Source: an uncultured Pelagibacteraceae bacterium
GTDB taxonomy: Bacteria; Pseudomonadota; Alphaproteobacteria; Pelagibacterales; Pelagibacteraceae
Length of the DNA: 64,000 nt
Direction: 5' to 3'
Assembly (NCBI GenBank): GCA_902513955.1
Contig: CABXOW010000005.1
Span: 1 to 64,000 of the forward strand
Position numbers and translations under genes: made by a program. This document shows, piece by piece, positions 15,227 through 26,145 of this stretch; position 1 is the first letter of the stretch, and every line of letters begins with the position of its first letter. A model generated the notes under the pieces. It did not search any database and had not been told where the DNA came from. It was given only the letters and a program-made list of their open reading frames with translations.

Positions 15227-15989
15227 TTATAAAGAAAAATTTAAAAAAATGAGAGTTGCTGGAAAGTTAGCGGCTCAAACTTTGGATATGCTGACAGACA
15301 ATATTAAAGAAGGTGTGTCAACAGATTATATTGATAAATTAGGATATGAATTTATTAGAGATAACGGGGGATACTCTGCCCCACTTTATTATAGAGGTTT
15401 TACAAAGTCTTTATGTACATCTTTAAACCATGTTGTTTGTCATGGAATTCCTTCAAATAGAGTTTTAAGAGATGGAGATGCAATTAATGTAGATGTGACT
15501 GCTATCGTTGATGAGCATTATGGGGATACGAGTAGAATGTTTTCTATAGGGAATACTTCGGTAAAATTAAACAATCTGATTGATAAAACTTATGAGTCTA
15601 TGATGAGAGCTATTAAAATATTAAAACCCGGAATTAGATTAGGTGATATAGGATATGAAATTCAATCATTCGTTGAAGAAAAAGGTTTTTCTGTTGTAAG
15701 AGATTTTTGCGGTCATGGTATAAGCACAACATTTCATGAACCACCTAATATCTTGCATTACGGAAATAAAAATTCAGGTATGGATTTAAAACCTGGTATG
15801 ACTTTTACAATTGAACCTATGATTAATGCAGGTAAATATGATGTTAAAATGTTAAATGATGGCTGGACTGCTGTTACAAAAGATAAATCTTTATCAGCAC
15901 AATTTGAACATACACTAGGAATTACTGAAAATGGTTATGAAATCTTTACAGAATCTGCTAAAGGTTATTCAAAGCCTCCATACTTATAA
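15219..15989 (+). CDS. map: Methionine aminopeptidase, type I
   Basis: A 256-residue metalloprotease that removes the initiator Met from nascent proteins. The five metal ligands are visible: INVDVTAIVDEHYGDTSRMF (two Asp), HGISTTFHEPP (His), FTIEPM (Glu) and QFEHTLGI (Glu). The histidine in NHVVCHGIPSN contacts the substrate. ATG at 15219 overlaps the sfsA stop by 8 bp; a TTG at 15216 is also in frame. Length is normal for bacterial type I enzymes. Confidence 0.96.
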   Translation: MTDYKEKFKKMRVAGKLAAQTLDMLTDNIKEGVSTDYIDKLGYEFIRDNGGYSAPLYYRGFTKSLCTSLNHVVCHGIPSNRVLRDGDAINVDVTAIVDEHYGDTSRMFSIGNTSVKLNNLIDKTYESMMRAIKILKPGIRLGDIGYEIQSFVEEKGFSVVRDFCGHGISTTFHEPPNILHYGNKNSGMDLKPGMTFTIEPMINAGKYDVKMLNDGWTAVTKDKSLSAQFEHTLGITENGYEIFTESAKGYSKPPYL

Positions 15990-15992
15990 TTA

Positions 15993-17285
15993 ATGATAAA
16001 AAGATACTCTCGCAAAGAATTAACTGACATTTGGTCAGAAGCAAATAAATATAAAATTTGGCTAGATGTCGAAGTTGCTGCTGCTGAAGCAATGGAAAAA
16101 CTTGGTCAAATCCCAAAAGGAGTTGCATCAAATGTAAGAAAAAAAGCTAAAATAAATGTAACTAGAATTCACAAAATAGAGTCAGAAGTTAAACATGACG
16201 TTATAGCCTTTCTAACTTCTGTTACTGAGAGAGCTGGTATAAAAGCTAGATATTTACACCAAGGTATGACTTCATCAGATGTATTGGACACAAGTTTTAA
16301 TATTCAAATGGTTCAATCAGGTAAAATAATCTTAAAAGATTTAGATCAAATTTTAAAAATTCTAAAAAAACAGGCTAAGAAATATAAATTCACACCATGC
16401 ATGGGAAGAAGCCATGGAATACATGCTGAACCAGTTACATTTGGTTTAAAATTGGCCTCTTTTTACGAAGAATTTAAAAGAAATAGAAAAAGATTAGTTG
16501 ATGCAATTGATGAGGTATCAACATGTGCAATATCTGGAGCTGTTGGAACTTTTGCCAATATTAATCCCAATGTTGAAAAACATGTTGCAAAAAAACTAGG
16601 ATTAAAAGTTGAACCAATTTCAACTCAAGTAATACCAAGAGACAGACATGCTTTTTATTTTTCAGTACTTGGTATAATTGCTGGATCAATTGAAAGAGTT
16701 GCAGTTGAGATTAGACATTTGCAAAGAACTGAAGTTTACGAATTACAAGAATTCTTTTCAAAAAATCAAAAAGGTTCGTCTGCGATGCCTCATAAGAAAA
16801 ATCCAATATTAAGTGAAAATTTAACAGGACTTGCAAGAATGGTTAGAAGTGCTGTAACACCTGCTTTAGAAAATATTGCACTATGGCATGAAAGAGATAT
16901 TTCACATTCTAGTGTTGAAAGAAATATTGGACCTGACGCAAATATTACAATTGATTTTGCTTTAGTAAGGCTAACTAATATCTTAAATAATATGATCGTT
17001 TATCCAAAGAAGATGTTAGAAAATTTAAATATCACTAAAGGATTAATTTTTTCACAAGAAGTAATGTTAGAGTTAACAAAATCTGGATTAAGTAGAGAAC
17101 AATCTTACAGAATGGTTCAAAATTATGCTAAAAAATGTTTTACTGAAAATTTAGATCTATTTGATGTTATTAGTTCAGATAAGTTGATTATGAGAAAAAT
17201 CACTCCTAAAAAACTAAAATCTATTTTTAGTTACTCAAAACACTTTAAAAATGTGAATTTCATCTTTAGAAGAGTTTTTAAATAA
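15993..17285 (+). CDS. purB: Adenylosuccinate lyase
   Basis: A 430-residue fumarase/aspartase-superfamily lyase acting twice in purine synthesis: SAICAR to AICAR, and adenylosuccinate to AMP. The signature [11 protein letters not shown] near residue 262 is exact, [12 protein letters not shown] near residue 90 and [14 protein letters not shown] near residue 140 carry catalytic residues. It begins 3 bp after map and its stop shares one base with the purC start (TAATG), placing it in the purine operon. Confidence 0.97.
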   Translation: MIKRYSRKELTDIWSEANKYKIWLDVEVAAAEAMEKLGQIPKGVASNVRKKAKINVTRIHKIESEVKHDVIAFLTSVTERAGIKARYLHQGMTSSDVLDTSFNIQMVQSGKIILKDLDQILKILKKQAKKYKFTPCMGRSHGIHAEPVTFGLKLASFYEEFKRNRKRLVDAIDEVSTCAISGAVGTFANINPNVEKHVAKKLGLKVEPISTQVIPRDRHAFYFSVLGIIAGSIERVAVEIRHLQRTEVYELQEFFSKNQKGSSAMPHKKNPILSENLTGLARMVRSAVTPALENIALWHERDISHSSVERNIGPDANITIDFALVRLTNILNNMIVYPKKMLENLNITKGLIFSQEVMLELTKSGLSREQSYRMVQNYAKKCFTENLDLFDVISSDKLIMRKITPKKLKSIFSYSKHFKNVNFIFRRVFK

Positions 17286-18070
17286 TGAAAAGAGGAAAAA
17301 AACTATACGAAGGTAAAGCTAAAATTATTTACGCAACAAATGATAAAAATTTAGTTATTCAATATTTTAAAGACGATGCTACTGCATTTAATAATCAAAA
17401 AAAAACCATTATCGAAGGTAAAGGTGTTTTAAATAATAGAATTTCAGAACACATTCTCTTAAATCTTTCTCAAATTGGGATTAAAAACCATTTGGTAAAA
17501 AGACTTAATATGAGAGAGCAAGTTATTAAGTTAGTAGAAATTATTCCAATCGAATTCATAGTTAGAAACGTTGCTACAGGATCCATTACTAAAAGATTAG
17601 GAATTGAAGATGGCACAGTTTTAAAAGAACCATTAATTGAATATTGCTTAAAAGACGACAAATTAGGCGATCCTTTAATAGCAGAAGAACATATCTTTGC
17701 TTTTGATTGGGCCACTAAAAAAGAAATTGAAAAAGTAAAAAAGATGATTTTAAGAATTAATGACTTTATGATTGGTATGTTTAGAGGTGTTGGAATTAAG
17801 TTAATTGATTTTAAATTAGAATTTGGAAGATTAAAAGTTAACGATAAAGATGAAGTTATCTTAGCTGATGAAATTAGCCCTGATACTTGCAGACTTTGGG
17901 ACAGTATTACTGATAAAAAGTTAGATAAAGATAGATTTAGAAAAAATTTAGGTGATCTTATTCCAGCATACACAGAAGTTGCAAAAAGACTTGGAATACT
18001 TCACGAACAATCAAACGTTTCAGTGGTAAATGTTACAAAATTATCATCTGTTAAAAGAAAACGTAAATGA
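17285..18070 (+). CDS. purC: Phosphoribosylaminoimidazole-succinocarboxamide synthase (SAICAR synthetase)
   Basis: A 261-residue ATP-dependent ligase joining aspartate to [16 protein letters not shown] at the N-terminus is the nucleotide-binding loop. [18 protein letters not shown] near residue 85 and [10 protein letters not shown] followed by [14 protein letters not shown] are both PurC signatures. It is about 20 residues longer at the C-terminus than E. coli PurC, ending in a basic stretch (SSVKRKRK). It overlaps purB by 1 bp and purS by 4 bp. Confidence 0.97.
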   Translation: MKRGKKLYEGKAKIIYATNDKNLVIQYFKDDATAFNNQKKTIIEGKGVLNNRISEHILLNLSQIGIKNHLVKRLNMREQVIKLVEIIPIEFIVRNVATGSITKRLGIEDGTVLKEPLIEYCLKDDKLGDPLIAEEHIFAFDWATKKEIEKVKKMILRINDFMIGMFRGVGIKLIDFKLEFGRLKVNDKDEVILADEISPDTCRLWDSITDKKLDKDRFRKNLGDLIPAYTEVAKRLGILHEQSNVSVVNVTKLSSVKRKRK

Positions 18071-18309
18071 AAATTTCAGTAATTATCACTCTTAAAAAAG
18101 ATGTTTTAGATCCTCAGGGTAAAGTCATCCATCAAACCTTAGGTGGAATGGGTTTTAATGACATTAATGAAGTAAGACAGGGAAAATACTTTGAAATAGA
18201 TTCTAAAGAAAGTGATCCAAAAATAGCTAAAGATAAAGTTGAAGAAATGTGCAAAAAACTTTTGGCTAATCTAGTTATTGAAAATTATAAAATTATTGAT
18301 GCGCAATAA
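18067..18309 (+). CDS. purS: FGAM synthase subunit PurS
   Basis: An 80-residue protein. The N-terminal strand [19 protein letters not shown] and [19 protein letters not shown] are PurS hallmarks. It forms the three-subunit formylglycinamide ribonucleotide amidotransferase with PurQ and the short PurL, bridging the glutaminase and synthetase subunits. It overlaps purC by 4 bp and lies 3 bp before purQ. Confidence 0.95.
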   Translation: MKISVIITLKKDVLDPQGKVIHQTLGGMGFNDINEVRQGKYFEIDSKESDPKIAKDKVEEMCKKLLANLVIENYKIIDAQ

Positions 18310-18312
18310 TTA

Positions 18313-18996
18313 ATGAAATCATCCGTCATTACATTTCCTGGTTCTAATTGTGATAGAGATATGGATGTAGCTCTTAAAAAATTTGGCTTTAAAAACAAAA
18401 TGGTTTGGCACAATGATACCGAGCTTCCAAAAAGTGATTTGGTAGTTTTACCTGGTGGGTTTTCCTATGGAGATTATTTGAGATGTGGAAGTATGGCCTC
18501 AAAATCCAAAATAATGAAATCTGTACTTAATTTTGCAAATTCAGGTGGTATGGTTATGGGTATTTGTAACGGTTTTCAGATTTTAGTTGAAACAGGTTTG
18601 GTTCCAGGCGTTTTATTAAGAAATAAATACTTAGAATTCATTTGTAAAAATGTGTTTGTTAAAATTAATAATAAAAAAAATACTTACTTTAAAAACATGG
18701 ATAATGATGTTTTAGAGTTTCATATTGCTCATAACGAAGGAAACTACTTTTGTACAAAAGATCAATTGAAAGAAATCGAAGATAATGAGCAAGTTGCAAT
18801 TAATTATTGTAATAGAGATGGTGACTTAGAAGAACAATTTAATCCTAATGGATCTATTAAAAATATTGCTGGTATCTTTAACAAAGAAAAAAATGTCTTA
18901 GGGATGATGCCTCATCCTGAAAGAATGATTGACGCATCTCTATCAGGTGAGGATGGATCTCTTTTTTTCAATAATTTAATTAATAATCTAAAATGA
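18313..18996 (+). CDS. purQ: FGAM synthase glutaminase subunit PurQ
   Basis: A 227-residue class-I glutamine amidotransferase supplying ammonia to PurL. The nucleophile cysteine is in GICNGFQIL near residue 86, and the His-Glu pair is in GMMPHPERM near residue 200. [14 protein letters not shown] near residue 50 is typical of PurQ. Its stop overlaps the purL start by 4 bp, as expected for subunits made in a fixed ratio. Confidence 0.97.
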   Translation: MKSSVITFPGSNCDRDMDVALKKFGFKNKMVWHNDTELPKSDLVVLPGGFSYGDYLRCGSMASKSKIMKSVLNFANSGGMVMGICNGFQILVETGLVPGVLLRNKYLEFICKNVFVKINNKKNTYFKNMDNDVLEFHIAHNEGNYFCTKDQLKEIEDNEQVAINYCNRDGDLEEQFNPNGSIKNIAGIFNKEKNVLGMMPHPERMIDASLSGEDGSLFFNNLINNLK

Positions 18997-21185
18997 TTGT
19001 AAACGAACAAGTAGCTATAGATCACGGCCTTAAAAAAGATGAGTATATAAAAATTTGTGAACTACTTGAGCGAACTCCTAATATTACAGAACTTGGTATC
19101 TTTTCTGCAATGTGGAATGAACATTGTTCTTATAAATCTTCAAGACTTCACTTAAAAAAACTTCCAACTAAAGGTAAACAAGTTATTCAAGGACCTGGAG
19201 AAAATGCAGGAGTTGTTGATATTGGTGACAATGATGCAATTGTATTTAAAATTGAAAGTCATAACCACCCTTCATTTATTGAGCCCTATCAAGGAGCCGC
19301 AACTGGAGTTGGTGGTATTATGAGAGATGTTTTTACAATGGGTGCTAGACCCATTGCTAATTTAAACTCAATTCATTTTGGATCCCCTCAACACAAAAAA
19401 ACTAAAAATTTACTTAGAGGTGTGGTTCACGGTATTGGGGGTTATGGTAATTGTATGGGTGTTCCAACAATAGCTGGGCAAACAAATTTTGATAGCTCGT
19501 ACAACGGTAACATTTTAGTCAACGCCATGACGTTAGGATTAGTTAAAAAAGATAAAATTTTCTACTCAAAAGCTGCAGGTTTAAATAAACCTGTTATTTA
19601 TGTTGGATCAAAAACAGGTAGAGATGGAATTCATGGGGCAAGTATGGCTTCAGCTAGTTTTGATGAAAAAATAGAGGAAAAAAAACCAACAGTTCAAGTT
19701 GGTGATCCTTTTACTGAAAAACTATTACTCGAAGCTTGTTTAGAATTAATGGCAGGAGACTCCATTATAGCTATTCAAGATATGGGTGCAGCGGGACTTA
19801 CATCATCAAGTATTGAAATGGCCTCAAAAGGAAATCTTGGAATTGAAATTAATTTAAATAAAGTTCCATGTAGAGAAGCCAAAATGACTCCTTATGAAAT
19901 AATGCTCTCTGAAAGCCAAGAAAGAATGTTAATTGTTCTTGAAAATGGCAAAGAAGAACAAGCTAAAAAGATATTTGATAAATGGAATTTAGATTTTGCA
20001 GTAATTGGTAAAACTACTAATTCCAAAAAAATTGAGCTGTTTTTTGATAACGAACAAGTAGCCGATATTCCAGTTAACACATTAGTTGAAAATTCACCTA
20101 TGTATGACCGTAAATGGAAAAAAGCAAAACTACCTAAAAAAAATAAAATTAAAAATGAAGATCTTAAAAATTTAAAAATTATAAATATTTTAAAGAAAGT
20201 TTTATCTAATCCAAATGTTTGTAGCAAAGAATGGATTTGGCAACAGTACGACCATACGGTTATGGGTGATACTATTCAAAAACCTGGTGGAGACTCAGGT
20301 GTTGTTAGAGTTCATGGAACAGATAAAGCAGTTGCAGCATCAGTAGACTCGTCTGCTGTATATTGTTGGGCGCACCCTTTAACTGGTGGAAAACAAGTTG
20401 TTTGTGAAAGTTTTAGAAACTTAATTTCTATTGGTGCAAAACCAATTGCTATTACAAATTGCTTAAACTTTGGTAGTCCTGAAAATGAAAAAAACATGGG
20501 TGAGTTTGTTGAATGTGTTCAAGGTATTGGTGAAGCGGCTGAATATTTAAAATTCCCAGTCGTTTCTGGAAATGTATCTTTTTACAATCAAACAAAAGAT
20601 GAAGGTATAAAGCCTACCCCATCGATCGGTGGAGTTGGTTTAATCAAAAATTATAATAAAATGATTACAATGGACTTTAAAGAATTTGATAATATTGTTT
20701 TAGTTATTGGAAAAACCGAAGGCCATATTGATCAAAGTTTATTTGCAAGAAATATTTTAGATGAAAAAAATGGTCCTCCGCCAGAAATCAATTTGTTTAA
20801 TGAAAAAAATAATGGTGAAACCTTATTAAAATTAATTGATGCTGGTCTTGTTAAAAGTGCTCATGATGTTTCAATTGGTGGAATAATTACTGCTGTTTCA
20901 AAAATGTGTATCAAAGGAAACAAAGGTATTAATCTAAAAAAACCAAAATATTTAATCAATGAAATTGAATATTTTTTTGCTGAAGATCAAGGTAGGTACA
21001 TAATTGAAGTTAGTAAAGATAGTCTTAAAAAAGTGACTGATATTTTAAACAAAAATGCTGTACACTATGATGAACTTGGTACAATTAATGAAGATCAACT
21101 ATTTATCAACGAAAAGACAAAAGTAACAATTGACGAATTAAGAACATCTAATACTAATTGGCTAACAAATTATATGAGTAAATAA
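18993..21185 (+). CDS. purL: FGAM synthase, short-form PurL
   Basis: A 730-residue synthetase subunit of the PurSQL enzyme, converting FGAR to FGAM with ATP. The length is that of the short form that needs separate PurS and PurQ. Signatures include [14 protein letters not shown] near residue 38, KIESHNHPS near residue 88, [20 protein letters not shown] near residue 100, and GGDSGVVRV with AVAASVDS in the second half. It follows purQ directly and shares one base with the bolA start. Confidence 0.97.
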   Translation: MIVNEQVAIDHGLKKDEYIKICELLERTPNITELGIFSAMWNEHCSYKSSRLHLKKLPTKGKQVIQGPGENAGVVDIGDNDAIVFKIESHNHPSFIEPYQGAATGVGGIMRDVFTMGARPIANLNSIHFGSPQHKKTKNLLRGVVHGIGGYGNCMGVPTIAGQTNFDSSYNGNILVNAMTLGLVKKDKIFYSKAAGLNKPVIYVGSKTGRDGIHGASMASASFDEKIEEKKPTVQVGDPFTEKLLLEACLELMAGDSIIAIQDMGAAGLTSSSIEMASKGNLGIEINLNKVPCREAKMTPYEIMLSESQERMLIVLENGKEEQAKKIFDKWNLDFAVIGKTTNSKKIELFFDNEQVADIPVNTLVENSPMYDRKWKKAKLPKKNKIKNEDLKNLKIINILKKVLSNPNVCSKEWIWQQYDHTVMGDTIQKPGGDSGVVRVHGTDKAVAASVDSSAVYCWAHPLTGGKQVVCESFRNLISIGAKPIAITNCLNFGSPENEKNMGEFVECVQGIGEAAEYLKFPVVSGNVSFYNQTKDEGIKPTPSIGGVGLIKNYNKMITMDFKEFDNIVLVIGKTEGHIDQSLFARNILDEKNGPPPEINLFNEKNNGETLLKLIDAGLVKSAHDVSIGGIITAVSKMCIKGNKGINLKKPKYLINEIEYFFAEDQGRYIIEVSKDSLKKVTDILNKNAVHYDELGTINEDQLFINEKTKVTIDELRTSNTNWLTNYMSK

Positions 21186-21415
21186 TGGCAATGGATTTAA
21201 AAGAAATTGAGAGTTTAATCAAAGAAGCATTATCTGATGCTGCAGTTGAAATACAAGATTTAGCTGGAGATGGCAATCATTACTCAGCAACAGTAACTTC
21301 ATCTCAATTTTCAGGAAAAAGTAAAATTGAACAACATAAAATGGTATACAATTCTCTTAAGGGTAAAATGGGAAATGAATTACATGCCCTAGCAATTAAA
21401 ACAAAGGAGCAATAA
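21185..21415 (+). CDS. BolA family protein
   Basis: A 76-residue BolA/YrbA-type protein. IESLIKEALSDAAVEIQDLA leads to GDGNHYSATVTSSQFSGKS, the conserved loop with an invariant His, then HKMVYNSLKGKMGNELHALA. BolA proteins pair with monothiol glutaredoxins to handle or sense iron-sulfur clusters. The next gene is such a glutaredoxin, with the two sharing one base (TAATG). Attachment to the purine operon is convenient packing or may link Fe-S supply to PurF-type enzymes; the latter is speculation. Confidence 0.94.
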   Translation: MAMDLKEIESLIKEALSDAAVEIQDLAGDGNHYSATVTSSQFSGKSKIEQHKMVYNSLKGKMGNELHALAIKTKEQ

Positions 21416-21753
21416 TGGACGACAATACAAAAAATTTAATTCAAAATCATATTGATAGTAACGATGTATGTTTATTTATGAAAGGAACACCTGACGCTCC
21501 TCAGTGTGGTTTTTCAATGGCTGTAACAAATATGTTAAAACTTCTTGAAGTAAACTTTCAAAGTGTAAATGTTTTGGAAGATCAAAACATTAGAGAAGGA
21601 ATTAAAGTTTTCAGTGATTGGCCTACTATCCCTCAACTATATGTTAAAAAAGAATTTATCGGTGGTTGTGATATCGTAAAAGAAATGTATGAAAGTGGTG
21701 AATTAGCAAAATTACTTGAGACAAAAGGAATAAATTTTAAAGGAAAAAATTAA
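21415..21753 (+). CDS. grxD: Monothiol glutaredoxin (Grx4/GrxD type)
   Basis: A 112-residue glutaredoxin with the monothiol CGFS motif (TPDAPQCGFSMAVTN) near residue 31, preceded by VCLFMKGTP. SDWPTIPQLYVKKEFIGGCDIVKEM near residue 70 provides the cis-Pro and glutathione-binding GGCD. It carries and transfers [2Fe-2S] clusters with BolA. It is the last gene of the sfsA-map-pur run and converges with rpsD 8 bp away. Confidence 0.96.
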   Translation: MDDNTKNLIQNHIDSNDVCLFMKGTPDAPQCGFSMAVTNMLKLLEVNFQSVNVLEDQNIREGIKVFSDWPTIPQLYVKKEFIGGCDIVKEMYESGELAKLLETKGINFKGKN

Positions 21754-21761
21754 TTTTAATT

Positions 21762-22379
21762 TTATCTAGAGTAATATTCAATTACTAGATTTGGTTCCAT
21801 CAAAATTGGATATGGAACTTCTTCAAACTTAGGAGTTCTTACAAATTTAACTTTTTTGTTTTTTTCATCCATTTGAATATATTCTGGAGCTTCTCTTTCT
21901 TTGTTAGCTAAAGCAATGTCAATAATAGCAAGTTGTTTAGACTTATCTCTAATCTCAATTGTGTCTTCTTCTTTAACTAAATAACTTCCAATATTTACTT
22001 TCTTACCATTTACTCTAACGTGACCATGGTTAATTAATTGTCTTGATGAAAATATTGTTGTTGCAAATTTTGCTCTGTAAATCACTGCATCTAATCTTCT
22101 CTCAAGTAAACCGATTAAATTTTCACCAGTATCCCCTTTAAGCATAACAGCTTTTTTATAAATATTTCTAAATTGTCTTTCGTTAATGTTGCCGTAGTAA
22201 GCTTTAAGTTTTTGCTTAGCTTGTAACTGAATTCCATAATCTGATGGCTTACCTTGTCTTGTTTGACCATGTTGACCAGGTCCGTAAGCTCTAGTATTGA
22301 AAGGACTCTTTGGTCTTCCCCATAGGTTAATCTTTAATCTTCTATCTACTTTATGTTTAGAGTTTAATCTTTTTGTCAT
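21762..22379 (-). CDS. rpsD: 30S ribosomal protein S4
   Basis: A 205-residue primary-binding ribosomal protein for 16S r[23 protein letters not shown] at the start and [20 protein letters not shown] are alphaproteobacterial S4 features. An S4 RNA-binding domain spans about residues 95-160 ([33 protein letters not shown]). It is a single gene here, away from the ribosomal operons. Confidence 0.97.
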   Translation of the reverse strand: MTKRLNSKHKVDRRLKINLWGRPKSPFNTRAYGPGQHGQTRQGKPSDYGIQLQAKQKLKAYYGNINERQFRNIYKKAVMLKGDTGENLIGLLERRLDAVIYRAKFATTIFSSRQLINHGHVRVNGKKVNIGSYLVKEEDTIEIRDKSKQLAIIDIALANKEREAPEYIQMDEKNKKVKFVRTPKFEEVPYPILMEPNLVIEYYSR

Positions 22380-22419
22380 TTGATATTGGGGTTTATAAGC
22401 TTACAGAACATTTTGTCAA

Positions 22420-23133
22420 TCAACGTTTTTTACCTAAACTGGCAAATACACTGGCTAATATACGCGTTTCTTTAGCTGATAACTCCATTCTGTAGAAAAT
22501 ATTTCTTAAGTTTTCCAACATAACAGGCTTCTTCTCTTTTGGTTTAAAAAAGTTGATTTCATCTAAGTTTTGAATACATAAATTAGTCATAGAATGTATC
22601 TCTTTTTTAGATGCAGCTTTAACCTTTTTAGATTTTGTAAAATTAGAAGTCTTAGTTTTAATGATACTTGAAACATATTGAGAAATAATGATTAGACTGT
22701 GAGATAGATTTAAAGATTTAAATTCAGGATTAGTTGGAATTTGTAACGTATAATTTGCATAACTTACTTCATTATTTGATAATCCCGAAGCCTCAGATCC
22801 AAAAAGAAATGCTACTTTTTTTGTAAAATCAATTTTTTTTAAGTCCTCCAATTGAATATGTTTAATATTCTTATTTCTAAATCTTGCTGATGTTGCAATC
22901 ACATAATCTATATTTTTTAATGCAGGTTCTAAATTGTCAAACACTTTGCTTTTATTAATTATATTCTTAGCACCTACCGAAGTTGCTAAAATTTTATCAT
23001 TTGGAAAAATAGGTTTTGGATCAATAACTGAAAGTTTCTGAAAATTAAAATTCTTCATCCCTCTGGCGCATGCACCAATATTTTCTGATAACTGAGGTTT
23101 ATGTAGAATAAAGGTAATATTATTTACTGACAT
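22420..23133 (-). CDS. SPOUT-family tRNA/rRNA 2'-O-methyltransferase (TrmJ-like)
   Basis: A 237-residue knotted methyltransferase. NITFILHKPQLSENIGACAR at the start, VAFLFGSEASGLSNNEV near residue 112, and IPTNPEFKSLNLSHSLIIIS near residue 138 are the three SpoU motifs. Layout and length fit TrmJ, which methylates position 32 in the anticodon loop of tRNAs. I start it at ATG 23133; a longer frame reaching 23229 would overlap cimA and adds a stretch unlike the family. A short C-terminal basic region follows the catalytic domain. Confidence 0.88.
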   Translation of the reverse strand: MSVNNITFILHKPQLSENIGACARGMKNFNFQKLSVIDPKPIFPNDKILATSVGAKNIINKSKVFDNLEPALKNIDYVIATSARFRNKNIKHIQLEDLKKIDFTKKVAFLFGSEASGLSNNEVSYANYTLQIPTNPEFKSLNLSHSLIIISQYVSSIIKTKTSNFTKSKKVKAASKKEIHSMTNLCIQNLDEINFFKPKEKKPVMLENLRNIFYRMELSAKETRILASVFASLGKKR

Positions 23134-23152
23134 TATTTGTGATAAATCAAAC

Positions 23153-24754
23153 TTATAGACTAGCTGGAGCCTTATCTTTAAATAATTTATAATCCAAACT
23201 ATCAACCAAAGCTTTAAAAGATGCATCAATTATATTTGGTGAAACACCTATAGTGAACCAGTTTACACCTTTAGAGTCTGTACTTTCAATTGAAACTCTA
23301 GTTACTGCTTCAGTACCTGTGTTTAAAATTCTAACTTTATAATCAACAAGTTTTAAGTCTTTTAAATACTCGGAATATTTGGCAAGTTTATTAACATTTT
23401 TTCTTATCGCATTATCAAGAGCATTTACAGGACCGTTACCCTGTCCTTCGCATAATATTTTTTGACCATCGACTTCTAATTGAGCTTTAGCGTGTGAGAT
23501 GATTTCTCCAGTACTATCTTTTTTAACTGAGACATCGTATTCATTGATTAGTATATATCTTGGGATATCACCTATCAATCTTCTAGCCAATAATTCAAAT
23601 GAAGCATCCGCTCCATCATAACTATAACCAATAAACTCTCTGTCTTTAACTTCTTCTAAAAGTTTTTTAATTTTTGGATCATTTTTTTCAACTTGGATAC
23701 CAATTGATTTTAATCTAGACATTATGTTTGATTGACCAGCTTGATCAGAAATTACAATATTTCTTGAATTTCCTACTTCTTCAGGTTCAATATGTTCATA
23801 AGTTTTTGGATCCTTTTGAACTGCTGAAACATGCATTCCGCCTTTGTGTGAAAATGCAGAAGCACCAACATAAGGTAAATGTTTGTTAGGTTTTCTATTC
23901 AATAATTCATCTAATAATCTTGAGCATTGAGTCAAATTTTTTAAATTTTCACGTTTGATATTAAGTTCAAATTTTTCATTAAAATCTTTTTTTAAAAATA
24001 AAGATGGAATTAAAGACATTAGATTTGCATTTCCACATCTTTCACCCAATCCATTTATAGTTCCTTGAATTTGTCTTACTCCTGCTTGAACTGCTATTAA
24101 ACTATTTGCAACAGCATTTTCAGTATCATTATGAGCATGTATACCTAAGTTTTCTCCTGGAATATGTTTGGTTACTTCTGATACAATTTTAGATACTTCA
24201 TGTGGAAGAGTTCCGCCATTTGTATCACATAAAACTATCCATCTAGCGCCTTGATCGTAAGCTGCTTTTAAACATTTTAAAGCATAATCAGCATTAGATT
24301 TATATCCATCAAAAAAATGTTCTGCATCAAACATAAACTCTTTACCCGAGCCAATAATATGTTTTGCACTTTCGCTTATATTTTCTATATTTTGTTCGTT
24401 GGTAATGCCCAGAGCTACATCAACTTGGAAATCCCAAGATTTACCAAATAAACAAACTGAAGAACTTTTCGAATTGATTAATGAAGCCAACATTGGATCA
24501 TTTTCAGCACTATGTTCTAATTTTTTTGTCATACCGAAAGCAGTAAGTTTAGCATTTTTAAAGCCATGATCTTTATTAAAAAATTCCGTATCAGTTGGGT
24601 TAGCTCCTGGCCATCCAGCTTCGATATAATCTACTCCTAAAGCATCTAATGAAGTTGATATTTTTTCTTTATCATCGATTGAAAAATCAACACCTTGTGT
24701 TTGAGCACCATCTCTTAATGTGGTGTCAAAAATATATAGCTTTTCCTTACTCAT
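23153..24754 (-). CDS. cimA: Citramalate synthase (CimA-type)
   Basis: A 533-residue alpha-isopropylmalate/homocitrate synthase-family enzyme. The start YIFDTTLRDGAQTQGVDFS and YIEAGWPGANPTD are characteristic of the CimA group rather than LeuA. HAHNDTENAVANS supplies metal-binding histidines, and a LeuA-type dimer/allosteric domain fills about residues 400-530. It condenses acetyl-CoA and pyruvate to citramalate, a threonine-independent entry to isoleucine. It overlaps cysS by 4 bp (ATGA). Confidence 0.92.
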   Translation of the reverse strand: MSKEKLYIFDTTLRDGAQTQGVDFSIDDKEKISTSLDALGVDYIEAGWPGANPTDTEFFNKDHGFKNAKLTAFGMTKKLEHSAENDPMLASLINSKSSSVCLFGKSWDFQVDVALGITNEQNIENISESAKHIIGSGKEFMFDAEHFFDGYKSNADYALKCLKAAYDQGARWIVLCDTNGGTLPHEVSKIVSEVTKHIPGENLGIHAHNDTENAVANSLIAVQAGVRQIQGTINGLGERCGNANLMSLIPSLFLKKDFNEKFELNIKRENLKNLTQCSRLLDELLNRKPNKHLPYVGASAFSHKGGMHVSAVQKDPKTYEHIEPEEVGNSRNIVISDQAGQSNIMSRLKSIGIQVEKNDPKIKKLLEEVKDREFIGYSYDGADASFELLARRLIGDIPRYILINEYDVSVKKDSTGEIISHAKAQLEVDGQKILCEGQGNGPVNALDNAIRKNVNKLAKYSEYLKDLKLVDYKVRILNTGTEAVTRVSIESTDSKGVNWFTIGVSPNIIDASFKALVDSLDYKLFKDKAPASL

Positions 24755-26100
24755 TTAAATTTCCAAATCGTTTTACCATCTTTATCTTCTATTAAAACAC
24801 CTTTATCCAAAAGATAATCTCTAATATTATCTGCTTCTTTATAATCTTTGTTCAATCTAGCTTTATTTCTAAGCTCTATCTTGTTGTTAATTTCTTCCTC
24901 GGTAATATCTACTTTTTCTTTTTTGTGATTTAACCATTCTTCTTTAGTTTCATTAAGCAAACCAATAAAATTACATGCTGAATTAAAAATTTTTTTTTCT
25001 TCGTCGTTACCTTTGTTAGCTTTTTCATAAAGCTTATGTAAATTTGCAATATAGCCTGGAGTATTTATATCATCATATAGAGGTTGAATTATTTCATCAT
25101 CTAAATCTTTATTAGATGGCAGATAAACATTATACCATTTATCTATAGTATTTTGACAGTCCTCTAACAACTTGTCATTCCAATCTAAAGGTTGTCTGTA
25201 ATGAGCGCTAATTAAAGCTAATCTTAAAACTTGTCCGCTAACTTTATTTCTAAAATCTTTTATCTTTAAAATATTTCCCTGAGATTTTGCCATTTTCTCA
25301 TTAGACATAGTAATAAAAGCATTATGTAACCAATAATTTGCAAAAACTTTAGTGTCATTTGCACATCTTGATTGAGCTATTTCATTTTCGTGATGTGGAA
25401 AAATTAAATCTATTCCTCCTCCATGAATATCAAATTCATTACCCAAAAATTTTTTTGACATTGCAGAGCACTCTAAGTGCCAACCTGGCCTTCCTTTGCC
25501 CCAAGGTGAGTCCCAAGATGGTTCATTTTCTAAAGAAGGTTTCCACAAAACAAAATCTTCTGAGTTTTTTTTATTATCACTTATTTCAATACGAGATCCT
25601 GCAATTAATTCATCTAATTTTTTATTAGATAATTGACCATAATCATCAAATTTTTTCACTTCAAAATAAACATGTTCGTTATTTTCATAAGCAAAATCTT
25701 TTTTAATTAATTCAGAAATCATTTCGATCATTAAATCAATATGTTCTGTAGCTTTAGGTTGTTGTGATGGATTTTCACAATTTAAATAATTACAATCTTC
25801 ATTAAAACTTTTAATTACTGTTTCTGTTAAATCTGAAATAGAAATATTTTTTTCGTTTGAAGATTTAATTATTTTATCATCAACATCAGTAATATTTCTA
25901 ACATAATTAACTGATGAAAATTTACTTTTAAGTATTTTAAAAAAAATATCAAAAATAACTATCGGTCTAGCATTTCCTATATGTGGATCATCATAAACTG
26001 TTGGGCCACAAACATACATGCCAACATTATTTTCATCTATTGGAACAAATTTTTCTTTTTTGTTACTTAGATTATTTGTTAAAAAAATATCTTTATTCAT
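24751..26100 (-). CDS. cysS: Cysteinyl-tRNA synthetase
   Basis: A 449-residue class-I synthetase. The zinc/active-site segment is MYVCGPTVYDDPHIGNARP with HIGN as the HIGH motif, GGIDLIFPHHENEIAQS near residue 227, and KMAKSQGN near residue 265 as a KMSKS variant. The C-terminal domain is short. It is followed by cimA with translational overlap. Confidence 0.97.
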   Translation of the reverse strand: MNKDIFLTNNLSNKKEKFVPIDENNVGMYVCGPTVYDDPHIGNARPIVIFDIFFKILKSKFSSVNYVRNITDVDDKIIKSSNEKNISISDLTETVIKSFNEDCNYLNCENPSQQPKATEHIDLMIEMISELIKKDFAYENNEHVYFEVKKFDDYGQLSNKKLDELIAGSRIEISDNKKNSEDFVLWKPSLENEPSWDSPWGKGRPGWHLECSAMSKKFLGNEFDIHGGGIDLIFPHHENEIAQSRCANDTKVFANYWLHNAFITMSNEKMAKSQGNILKIKDFRNKVSGQVLRLALISAHYRQPLDWNDKLLEDCQNTIDKWYNVYLPSNKDLDDEIIQPLYDDINTPGYIANLHKLYEKANKGNDEEKKIFNSACNFIGLLNETKEEWLNHKKEKVDITEEEINNKIELRNKARLNKDYKEADNIRDYLLDKGVLIEDKDGKTIWKFK

Positions 26101-26145
26101 TGTTTTAGAAATATACTTAATTCATAGATTTGTTAATCTATTTGA

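Noticed and set aside
17470-17973. 167-codon antisense frame within purC
   Set aside because: It is the mirror of a strongly conserved enzyme gene, with no ribosome site or family motif.
22420-23229. Longer N-terminus for the TrmJ-like protein
   Set aside because: The extra residues overlap the cimA stop region and do not resemble the family; ATG at 23133 gives a TrmJ-like length.
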